Part shown: one piece after another, positions 24,632-35,004 of the stretch
Layout: each line of letters begins with the position of its first letter
Position numbering within the stretch: the first letter of the stretch is position 1
DNA from: Hexactinellida sp. DTS-2022
Lineage: Eukaryota; Porifera; Hexactinellida
Direction: 5' to 3'
Length of the DNA: 64,000 bases
Assembly (NCBI GenBank): GCA_028753945.1
Contig: JAPNXP010000001.1
Coordinates: forward strand, 14,684,501-14,748,500
Notes under the pieces: model-generated
The model's input: the letters and a program-made list of their open reading frames with translations, nothing else
Told to the model about the DNA's origin: nothing
Database searches by the model: none
Program-made: the position numbers and the translations under genes

Positions 24632-24931
24632 CTACAAATCACAGTGCCCATTGAAAATGTCGTATTTGCGCCCAAGTATGACACAAAAATTATTTTCGAT
24701 CCTCGACTTGCATGTTGGTTGAAACTTGAAGGTATATTGGTGTCCATCGAAGTTGGAAAGGGAATATGATTGGTACTCATTACCACGCAGGCTATTCGCC
24801 CTCGTGTTCGTAACAAGGCTAACAGTTTTTCCCCTCGAACTTAAAGGATGAAGGGGGATCAAAAGGACAGTGTAATTGTCGGAGTGAGACTTAGGTGCGA
24901 GTACAACTAGCTCACGATATAAGGTACTCAT
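24632..24931 (-). CDS. Hypothetical 99-residue reading frame
   Basis: Begins MSTLYRELVVLAPKSHS and has ordinary amino-acid composition, without membrane segment or signal peptide. It lies just downstream of the 60-codon frame at 25,069-25,251 on the same strand, so the two could be exons of one gene, but I found no clear splice junction. No family recognised. Confidence 0.25.
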   Translation of the reverse strand: MSTLYRELVVLAPKSHSDNYTVLLIPLHPLSSRGKTVSLVTNTRANSLRGNEYQSYSLSNFDGHQYTFKFQPTCKSRIENNFCVILGRKYDIFNGHCDL

Positions 24932-25068
24932 AATAGCGAATATCTCATAGTACGTATTAGCATAGCTATGGTATTAGGTATAATCGTATAATGCATCTAT
25001 GGAATATCTGTCTAGTTCTTCCCTACCGCGGATTGCCCTTCGGACTACCTGCCTGAGCGTGTAATTTC

Positions 25069-25251
25069 TCAATTGGGTTCGTTAAGTTGGTTAAAATCGC
25101 CCATTAGCATATCTGATTCCCCAATTTTGTGGACCATAGATTCTGCCACAAATTCTGTACCAAGCTCTTTGAGAAAAGTGTCCAAAGTGGTTTTGTTATT
25201 GTGCTCAAAGAGGAACTGTCCGACTAACCGTGACTTCTCCAAACTATCCAT
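25069..25251 (-). CDS. Hypothetical 60-residue protein with a LisH-like segment
   Basis: ATG at 25,251 preceded by an in-frame stop (CTAG). Residues 10-32 (VGQFLFEHNNKTTLDTFLKE) fit the pattern of a LisH dimerisation motif, with hydrophobic residues and a TL-x2-F core. It is short for a LisH protein and may be a first exon, though no donor is evident before the stop. Function not assigned. Confidence 0.3.
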   Translation of the reverse strand: MDSLEKSRLVGQFLFEHNNKTTLDTFLKELGTEFVAESMVHKIGESDMLMGDFNQLNEPN

Positions 25252-25261
25252 CTAGCTAAGG

Positions 25262-26184
25262 TGTGAAAATGTGATACTTAAAGACATTTTTATTGACGTA
25301 AGACCCAATGAGATTATTTTAAATGATTACTATGTTATTGTAATTTGAACAAATTTAAATTTGAGAGTCGACGCCAGGAAATAGGAACTATTATAGGAAT
25401 TAATACGTGACTACTCAATTTTCTCTAAGTCCATTTATTTTTGAAAATATGAAATCTTATAACAGAAGTGAAAGTATTTCCTTTCACTACATTCCTGACT
25501 GATGGAGTCACCATGTGCATCAGAAGAGGCGGCACACAAACAGATGCCACATTCCACTCAGTTCCACTACCTAGCTCTTGCTATAAGATACGAGCTACAT
25601 TCTTTATAGCAAGGTATTGCTTCGAATTATTTATATGTTTAAAAACGAAACAAATATCAATTATCACAAGGGATGACAACATGAGGATTAGTTTGAAGTC
25701 GCCACCTCTCAATCCATTCTCTCAATGAATACTTATGTAGTCTTCTTAATTTTGCTAGTCAGAAGAGAGAATGTTGCGTTAAATTTTTGTAAAGTTTAGT
25801 GCAAGCTTTTATCCAGACTACTCTTTTTATATTACGTGTATCGGAGTATCCTCCGATTTTCGCGGGCCTAGAAATGTTTCCCTTCCAATTTACACGCGCC
25901 TGAATGAAACCCTGATTTAGTGTGAATGATAACGGTTGAATGGAATATTTTGCATATCACATGGCAAGGGAATTACTGTGCAAAAAGGGAACACTCCTAT
26001 TGTTCTCCTTGTAAATTTACCAAAATAGCATTGTTGATATTAATTATTAGGTCCCCGTATGATTCAATAATCTTGCGAAAAAGGGAAAATTGGTAATTGG
26101 ATGATAATAATAATATTGTTAAGTTTTCATTAGGGCTTATGCAATTATGTCTTCAAAATTTGAACTAAATTTTACGTGCAAATA
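25262..26184. other. Partial fourth copy of the peptide-gene flank
   Basis: From about 25,800 the sequence resembles 3,575-3,990 (CATCCAGA..., ATCGGAGTATC, GATTTTCGCG). No exon of the peptide gene follows. Confidence 0.4.
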
Positions 26185-26325
26185 CAGTGGATGCCGGTTA
26201 TAAGCACTAAAGCACATCGTCGGGGACTGCACTTAATGTGCTTGTAACCGACATAAATTATACAGGGTATAAGGCAAACGTTTTCCAATATAGTGTGCTT
26301 ATACCCGAACATTAATACCTTGTAA
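26185..26325. mobile_element. CCGGTTATAAG MITE, truncated
   Basis: Begins TA-CAGTGGATGCCGGTTATAAG like the intact copies at 43,795 and 49,817. The right end is lost. Confidence 0.6.
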
Positions 26326-26686
26326 GCGAGAGAGCTCTTCTAATTCAAATGAGAAAATTCAGTAATTCTGTGAATTAGCATAAATTCAATATATTAACAC
26401 ATCACATCGTGGAAATATTTAAATATTCCCTCTACTATATGTTAGCTTGGAGATTCATATTTGCATATTTATTGTGTTATTGGGTCTCGTGGGTTCTCAT
26501 CAGGCCATTCTTCCACGAAGATTTATTGAGATGCAAATGTGCTAATCCATACGAACAACTCCATTGTTCCCATGCAATCTATGAGCTATAGCTAGAGCTA
26601 CATACGTAGAGCATATGCTCTAGCTAAGTTAGTTCCCTCAGATGCTCTTAACAATTTTATTTTCGTTTCCATTTGCGCTCTAACTT

Positions 26687-26977
26687 CTACTGAAAACCTA
26701 GTCTATTCTGATCATTTTCGCACCTTGCATAAATTATTATCATCGTCCGTGCCCCCACGATAACTTCCTCTAAAGTAGAGCTATATCGCATATTATACAC
26801 GAACTGATGCAATGCTGTAGATGTAGGAACACACGATCCTAAGTAAGTCCAGATGTTCATGCCGTTGGCAGCGCAGCCATGCTGCCATAGAGACTCTCGA
26901 TCGATTTCCATTGCTTTTAGGATGCAAGTGTTAAGAATAGAAGCAACAGTGGGATCATCAGTTTCTTTGGTACGCAC
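26687..26977 (-). pseudogene. Coding-like segment of unknown family (copy 2)
   Basis: See 23,642-24,019: shared LNT, IWxYLG, VPxS and YARCEN-QNRLGF words. Here RESLWQHGCAAN reads in one frame, while copy 1 needs a frame change at the same point. Confidence 0.3.
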
Positions 26978-27775
26978 TTCGAAATATGTCTCGACCTATT
27001 CGCTCACCTTATTCACAAAACATTTATGCTGAGCAACTTCCTGGAGAAAGACAACACATACAGTGCTCCAACCGCAGTTACTTTGCGAGAGTGCTCGGTC
27101 GTGAGTTAAAAAATTGAAATCATGTGGGGGGGCCCCCCAAAAAATATGCATAGCGATGTTATGTACGTGGTTTCGTCCCATCTCAGGGAATCATCGGAAA
27201 TGTAGCCCTTGACCACCATGCGTACTACCGTATAGCTCAGGTCAGGCCTGTAGCCAGAAAGATATAGTGGGTGGGGCTTTGAAATTGCATGGGGGGAGCA
27301 ACGGAGTTCAATTGGACACTAAGAATGGCCAGTGTATCGAAGGGTCCGTGGGGATATCTTCCTGGAGTCGACCATGTATCATGGTGAATTGGTTTAAACA
27401 GTAGTCAACAAATTTCGAGATCTCTGAAGATTCCCTAAGGCCCATCAGTCCTCACCCCCTGCCTCTAGTTACATATATTATTTATCGTAAAATTTATAAT
27501 CTTAAACTCTTCAAATCTTAGCTATTTATGTAGTTAGAAGGATGCCCTTTAAGAACAGGAAATATGATCGATTGTCAAATCGATTAAATGATTATTATTC
27601 TTTCGATTACGCAAAATTAATGGGGAATCCTGTTTGGGGCTTATATCACAAATATTAAAACTACCCAACTGTATACTTAAGTATATACAAGAGGTCAATA
27701 AAAGCTAATTTAATAACAATTTGGAGTAAAGAAAGTGTAATTTTAACAAATACAATTACTGATCCCACCAGTAAC
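26978..27775. other. Intergenic with a repeat shared with 37,950-38,110
   Basis: 27,150-27,290 (GTGGTTTCGTCCCAT ... GTGGGTGGGGCTTT) recurs at 37,965-38,105. A GGGGGGGCCCCCC run sits at 27,125. No gene seen. Confidence 0.5.
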
Positions 27776-30700
27776 CTAATCAACATATTTCTTCTTGTAT
27801 TTGTGTACAGCACTTAGTATTGCATTATTGGGTATTAGGTCTGCTTCCATTAACTGAACTTTTGTGATAGGATCATAGTTATGATGCTTCAAATGTTGCA
27901 AAATAGCGTCACGCTCGTATGTGTTGCCTTCTGGTGTCAATACTGGTTGGTCGAATAATTCTCTTGTGAGAGGACAGAGATATGGTTCCAGATAAGTTGG
28001 TTTGGTGATATTTAAAACACCAAAATCCTTTAAGCAATCTAAAAGTGATCTCTTAAATCCGTAACTATTTTGAAACGATTCCACATTGGATATAAAATTC
28101 TTCTTATGTAAAAGAAACATCTCCATAACTTCGTACCTCACACCATGAGAAAGTACAGGTGAACAAATCATTTCGTAAATAGAGTCCAACATCTGTCTGA
28201 GACTAAGACGTGGATGATAATCTTCAAATATGATTGGATGACATACCTCCCCTGTTAGTCGTATATTAGGATGATAGTAAGAGGAAAGGAAGCGGAACTT
28301 CGGAGGTTCTGAGGATAATTAATGCAAAAACTAATTTCTAGAAAAAGTACTGAGTTTTGATAAGGAGTATTATGTGGACCTTGAATAATACAGAGCCAAT
28401 TGTGGATATAATCATTGATAGAAAATAACTTGCAATAAGGATTGGGGCTTTTAGAGTAGTCGGATATCTGTCTAATCATCAGTTTTGTTGTACTTGAATC
28501 AATGAATTTATTTTTATATATCTGAAATTTTTTAGAAGATATGTCAGTTAGGTTCTTACTAAAGGAACGATATATTAAGTCGTAATTCTGATAGGTCCTA
28601 TGAGGTTCTAATGGATTCAGATTATCTTCAAACTTTAAATAATATCCCAATATGTAGCGAACATGGTCTTTCTCATCGCTAAAGTGGGTATCTTGGTGAG
28701 AAATACCAGACTGATCTATATATTTTCCTTTTGTACTTCTACAGAAATCATTCAATTCCTCAGAGCTCTCTTCAGATAAAATTAGGGTGTTAATAGGGAA
28801 ACTGAACTTGATCATCTTTTGTGTCAAACTATAAACTTTTGAGCCATAATATTTCGAATTAGAGAGACTATTTGCCAACATGAATACTTTAAATTTCCAA
28901 ATCTTGTTTAATAGAAAATAATCCAATAATTTTAGTAATACATTAACGAGTATACCTTGTGAAAATATTTTTGTCTTCAAGTTGCTTTGAAGTGGCGGAT
29001 GTTTTTGGAGGAACTCTTTCAAAGTATTTAGTGTTTTAACATATTCGAAAGTAGGGTATTGTAACCAAAAAATACCGTCTTTGAGTTTGTCATGATAACT
29101 GTGATTGTTAGAAATGAGAATGACACCCAAGAGATATACACTCCCTATTCCTATTAATTTATCAATTAACAGCTCAAGTATATTAATACACATTTCCAAC
29201 GGTGTTATAATTAACTTTTTTTCCGTATTTTCTTTTTGAATAGCATACTCTCTATATATTTCATACATATCTGAACTGATGTCAATAATAATTATCAATT
29301 GATGGTAAACCTGAGGTTGCTTAAGATCAGGAATATTTTGGGTTAGAGGGTAAGAAGTTATTATATCATGAGGGTTACGTGAGATAGATATTCCCTTATG
29401 GGGATTAAAGAACTGGAAATAACCATACCTCCTTTTGATCGGACCAAGGAATATCCAGTAAGTATTCAGATCAGCTGTAAGAGATTTAATTAGCCCATAA
29501 TCGATGCCTGATACCAAATACTGATTGTATAGTTCAATTGGATGATGCAAAGGAAACCTTTGATGTAATTTTCCTAAGAAAAATCCAGACTCATACAATT
29601 TCCTATGTGAGAATGGTTCATGAGCAGATGGACAATCATTCCAAGTTATAATGCTATCTTCTTTTGGCGGAAAAGCCTGCAAGAGTCTCTTCGTTTCAGG
29701 GTCTCTAGATCTGTTCCTTGTGTGTTTGGTGACAAAGAGTGTTTCGTATACTTCAGTTCTTGAATATTCCTGCTCAGTATTCTGCTCCAAGTAAAGCCAA
29801 AGTGCCGGAAAATCGCGTATTCCAGGTTCTCTATCGGTTATGAGGATTGATAGAGTTGTCATTATTCCTTCATTGATAGCAACGCGATGTGGCAGGTATA
29901 GAATGGCACCAGTTAACAGTCTGTATAGTGCGTATACCAAGGGAGGGGATCGAGAAATCCTACGGAGCAAGCCTAGTTTAGCTAGCAAGTTTGATCTGTC
30001 TTCTTTCAACTGTTCTTTAGCCAAGTAGAGAAGTAAACAATTGAAGTTATTCCAATCGATAATATTATTATGTTGTACACAGCTTTTGTAAAAATCAGTA
30101 ATGAAAGCACTCAAATAACTTTCATCTGTCCAATGGGGCAATATCTGAATCGATATTAAGATATTCTTATTTAAGATTAACTGATTTTCTATTTCATAAC
30201 TATCCGGGGGACTTTCAATTCTTTGTGTACGAACATATAGGAGATTTAGTACTATCCCATTTATTGGTATATGATACTGTAGGTATAGTAATGTCTTCAG
30301 TTCATGACAGAATAACTGACCATGGCATATCAATACACTGAGTATTATAGCTGTAGACTCGATTGTTATATCGATTGAGCGACTGTAGTTAATTTCGGGA
30401 AATTTTTCTTTCAAAGGAATATTCTTTGGGTAAACATAAACTATTGTATTAGGTTCTAAGTACCATTCAGATATTCGTTGTATATACTTAGCTGGGCTTA
30501 CAGCTAAAGGGTAGCCGGTATTAGAGTAGAGCTCTACACTCTCAAACTCTAGTCCTTTAATCGCATTGTGCAACATGTTATAAATGTCAGTTATTAACTG
30601 GAAGTACAGTTGGGATAGATCCACTACCAAAATAAATGTTGACTGCGTCATAATATGTTCTCGAGTTAATAGTCTTAATTTGAGACTGAGAGATACTTTC

Positions 30701-31193
30701 GTACCCTGAACACCTTTCTTAGCCAGAGGAATTGATTGTGATGTGAAAATAGGTTCAATTTCCTTATTCTGGATTTCCTATTGGATTAACAGTTAACAAT
30801 AAAAAGCGTGTTTTTGTTCAGAATTAGTTGAGTACCAGATAAGGGGTTCGTAATACAGAAATATAAACCTTGCTTTAATGGTTGATATTTTTGATTAATT
30901 CAAAAGGATGTAATTGCTATCATTATCAACGAAGGAAATCAACACTCAACAAAGAATTATTTATATATACATGTAACATGTACCTGAATCGTTTCTTTAC
31001 ACATTCTCTTGAATCTGTTAATCTCAAAAACAGTCATTCCTACTTCCTTCAGTTTATTTGAATCTGAGAGAAATCGAGTAAATTCAACAACACTTTTCAC
31101 AGGAAGAGGACCTTCTTCTCCGAACTTATCTTTATACTTGAATAGCTTAAGTTTAGCTAGGAAGCCACTTATTTGAATATCGTCAATCGTCAT
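27776..31193 (-). CDS. SAM - Ubl - degenerate vWA - E2 (UBC) - U-box fusion protein, paralogue 2 (one frameshift)
   Basis: Exon 1 is 31,193-30,984 (70 codons, a SAM-like domain) and is cut at CAG/GTACAT. Exon 2 runs from 30,705 (TTCAG acceptor, same phase 0) to 27,776. After a linker and a weak ubiquitin-like region (about residues 90-160 of exon 2) comes a vWA-like segment (IIIIDISSDM) that lacks the later metal-site residues. The E2 domain follows, with HPN and the catalytic cysteine kept (YHPNIRLTGEVCHPII). The chain ends in a U-box (CPLTRELFDQPV, GNTYERDAI, DLIPNN). Total about 1,045 residues. One base is missing near 28,307, between NYPQN and PPKFRFLS, shifting frame inside the E2. Likely role: ubiquitin transfer with E2 and E3 in one chain; inferred. 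Paralogue 1 lies 283 bases upstream. Confidence 0.75.
30706..30983 (-). other. Intron 1 of paralogue 2
   Basis: 278 bp, GTACAT to TTCAG, with a short Helitron-5'-like piece (AAAAAGCG...TTTTTGTTCAGAATTAG) at 30,800-30,840. Confidence 0.55.
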
Positions 31194-31475
31194 ACCTAAA
31201 CGTTATATCTGATAGCAGAATGAAAGAAGGTGAGATACTGATTAAAAAACTTTGACTAAAATACGAATTATAATATTTCAAACGTTTATTATTAACGTTT
31301 GAAATAATCTATAAAATAATATTTAGTCGGTGTAGCTTAGATGCCATACACTTTCTATATTGTATTCGCAGGACCAGTAGCACGAAGCAGAAATTTCAAA
31401 CTTTATTGGGATAACTAAAATAAAGTGAACTAACATATAATTCAACTAGAATCGCATAAGGCCTAACATCGTGAT

Positions 31476-34400
31476 TCATGTTTGTTTTTTCATATTAGCA
31501 GCAATTCTGACTGCGTCGTTGTATTGTCCAACTAGTTTCGTAACCATCTTATTTGGACGTAGATCCTCTTCAGACAGCGGTAGCCTTGAGAATGGGTCAT
31601 ATTCGTGTCCACTCCTGATATGAGCCAGGATAGCTTCACGTTCATATGTGTCTCCTTCATTATTGCTAACAGGATCTACAAACAGTTCTTGTGTCAAAGG
31701 ACAAACGAGTTCTGCATCAACTGGTGAATTGTTTCCAAGGATTTTCATTCTCATTTCGATCTTAGTTTTAAAAACTTTTGCATGTTTTTCTGTATAATCT
31801 CTTGCATTGTTGTTGTAAGAAGTTGGATTAAATCTCAATTCGTTTGCTTTCACGGAGTCGAGTGGATCATCAGGAGCAGGATCCATTAGTAGCCCATAGA
31901 CGTAATCCAATATATTCCTAATCCTAAGGCCTGGAACGTAGAACCTGTCCAGAATTGAATGACACACCTTACCAGCCTGATTTATGTTGCAGTGATATAT
32001 GGGAGTGAGGAAGCGAATATTGGGAGGTTTGGAGGGATATTGGTCTGTAAATTCAATGAATAAATGAAATATTCCACCATCATAGCATGTGTTCTCAGGT
32101 CCTACTACTATCAGTTGCCAAAAGTCGATGCTTTCTTCACAAGGAAAAATTTCGAAGCTCTCATGTGGGTTCGTAGCATAGTGTGCTAATTCTTCTAGCA
32201 AACGTTTAGTGTGAGTTAAGTTGTATATAATATTACCCAGGTGTTTCTGTCTCATAGCAAATGTGAGACATTTATGCATTGTTATTACAGGTTTGTTTAT
32301 TCTGTCAGGAACAGCATGCTCTGGAATACAATCAAAATCACTAGGAATGTCATCTGTTAACCAACCACTCAAAATCTTTTCCTGTAATAAAATATTTAAA
32401 AAGGAAGCACGAATTAGTTGATGAATATCTAGAGATCCTGGGCCTTCTTTAGATTGTAATAATTTCGGATCTGAATCTTGGCAGGGAGAAAGGAGTGGCA
32501 TAACATGTTTCCTCATCTTTAGTGTTAACATTGGTTCATTCTCAAAGATTGAGAGTAATTCTTTTGATGATTTCGGTTGAAAGGAGTACCCCCCTGAGGC
32601 TTTGGCGATATAATGGGTATATGTTAATATGTTGGCCAGTGTGACAGTATCCATGATTACTCTGCTCTTTAACAGTTCGTTGGCTGCTTGTTCAGGCGAG
32701 ATCTTAGATCAGTTATCACTTCCATCAGTGAGACACAATAACCTCTTAGGTACCTGACTGTAGAGTGGATAAGTTGTATCAAATTCATTGAACTTCTGAA
32801 TAGCAAATTTAATTGCATCATAAACTGATGTTTCTCCATGTTCGGGAAATGAATCGAATTGGGAAGAGAAATCTTTCAGATTTTCTGAGATTGGATATTG
32901 TAAAATTGCAGTTTCTGCAAATAGAATTAGTCCCATTGCATGTTTCAGTTCATAGGCATATGTTCTATCTGAGAAAGCAAGAAAAGCTTCAATAACGGAA
33001 TCGTATTTACTTTTACCATCTAAGAATTTAGATTTCATTGAAAAGCTAGTATCGAGTATAACTAAAATAATTTCAACTGGATCCCTTGTTAGTGTGCCCA
33101 TCTTACTGACAACTCGTACATTGGACATGAATCTTTCTAAGCACTTCGGAGGGTGTTGCTTTATAGTTTTATCAAGCTCCTCCACGTCAAATGATATTTT
33201 TCACCACTCATTACATCGAAATAGTCATGATTATTACTGGCATCCTTCGCGGTGCCAATATACACACCTATATTAACTCTGTCAATTGGAATCATTGCAG
33301 GCGGAATACATTCGAAGGATTTAAATTGGAGAGGAGGCAGAATACAGAGAGGGGGATAATTTGTATATTCTGTTTTTAGCCATTTCCATTCACGTGTCAA
33401 ATCAACTCCACAAGGATGCATTGGGGCACACTGCCATACAAATGCATCGCCTGCTATGAAGGATGTTGTCAGTCTCTTGTAGTCTGGGAGTTTTTGTACT
33501 TTTTCTTTCGGCCCTGTGTAAGAGTTTCTATCTACAATATGCAAACTACCTGTTGGGTTCACAACAGCAAAGGGATCCTTCATTTTATAACTTTCTAAAT
33601 GACCAATGAGAGAAAAATGTTTGAAATGCTCTGAATTACTGTGATTCCTTTCAGCTTTGGATAAAAAATAAGTCCAGAATAGGTTCGAGTATTCTGTAAC
33701 TTCACTTTCTTTTACTAATGGGCCTATAAAACCTTTCTCCTTAAATTGTTTAGGTTTTGCATTTATAAAAAGCTTTACAAGTATCTCTGAAAGTGAAACT
33801 ACGTGTGGGAGTGTGATATTCTCTTTTGTAAATAGTAAGTAGAGAGAATGGATTAGAGGAGGGCAACCAATTATAGATCTGAGATGCCCGAGCGTCTTCA
33901 AATGTAGGTCTTCATTATTATCCTTATTTTTAAACATCCAGTCAGATAACGAATAGAGAGAGCTAAAGAAATGACTGGTGCCGTATTTGCTCTGTTGCTT
34001 ATGCCAGGTAGGTTGATACTGTAGGTAACTGAAATTGTTACACCATAATGGACTCCAAAATTCACTAGTTGTCACAAATTCAATAACAACACCATTTGTA
34101 AGTGGAATGTTTAGTCTATTTAAGGGTTCATAAATTGACTCCAATATCAATCGGTTATTACACTTCAGTTGTATTAAGTGTGCTGGAATGCCTGTTATGG
34201 CTTGAATGCTATTAACAAGTTCATGATAGGTACCTAGCGCACAATTAGTTCTCAAGGAAATGTTTATAGTGACTATATGGATTTCATCAATCCCGTTGGG
34301 TAGAGATTTGGTTGTATGTTTAGTTTGCTTTAAAGTATAAATTTTAGGGCGCGGAATAGCGTATAACAGTGGAGTATCGGGATAAGCTTCTAAACACCAG

Positions 34401-35004
34401 TCAGAAAGCTTCCGGATATAAGCGCCAGGATAAATAGCTAGAGGATAGCCTTCACAGGTGTACAACTCCACCGTCATCTGGTTTCCCAGCTGATCATATT
34501 CTCGCTCACAAATAATATTAACTAAATCATAATAACGCAACTCATCTGTGTTTAATGAACAGATTTCCTTGATACGTGGCTGGAGAGTAGAATATAGCTG
34601 ATAGGTGAGATCCAAATGAATTCTTCTAGACTGAAGCATGAATCTTTCCTCAATGTGTACTGTATTTCCTGTATCTCCCTAGGTTAGATAATATAAATTA
34701 GGTTTGAAATTATAATTGGAAATTTGACAAGGGAATAATTGGTTAATTTGATCCCCATTAATTTAGTATACATTGGCTACAACTCAATAAATAATCTTAC
34801 TTTGAGATCTTCAATCTTCTTCAAGAATTTGTTTGCCTCAAGTGGTTTCATACCAATGTCCTTAGTCAGTATATCCTTGTCTACACCGTCTAGTAAATCT
34901 TCTACATCGTGAGCTCCCTGTTCCTGAAACTTTAGCAAGTATTTGTCCAATTTGTGCTTAGTTAAAAATTGTTCAAGTGTTTCTTCTTCATTATATGTTG
35001 CCAT
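31476..35004 (-). CDS. SAM - Ubl - vWA - E2 (UBC) - U-box fusion protein, paralogue 1 (one frameshift, one in-frame TGA)
   Basis: Exon 1 is 35,004-34,801 (68 codons, SAM domain: LEQFLTKHKLDKYLLKFQEQ, DIGMKPLEANKFLKKI), donor AAA/GTAAGA. Exon 2 starts at 34,678 after CCTAG, phase 0, and runs to the stop at 31,476. Order in exon 2: linker; ubiquitin-like domain (ISLRTNCALGTYHELVNSI, then ITGIPAHLIQLKCNNR); a long middle region; vWA with a full metal site (DTSFS, ETS, LTDGSD); E2 with HCN in place of HPN and its cysteine (NINQAGKVCHSIL); U-box (CPLTQELFVDPV, GDTYEREAI, DLRPNK). About 1,130 residues. Lesions: a missing base near 33,189 (YH, then DVEELDKTI) and TGA at 32,709-32,711 inside the vWA. 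They may be assembly errors, since both flanks stay conserved. No described protein with this order is known to me. Confidence 0.75.
34679..34800 (-). other. Intron 1 of paralogue 1
   Basis: 122 bp, GTAAGA to CTAACCTAG. Same place and phase as in paralogue 2, so it is older than the duplication. Confidence 0.7.

Noticed and set aside
32221-32421. Short plus-strand frames opposite the E2-U-box genes
   Set aside because: Antisense shadows of conserved minus-strand coding sequence.
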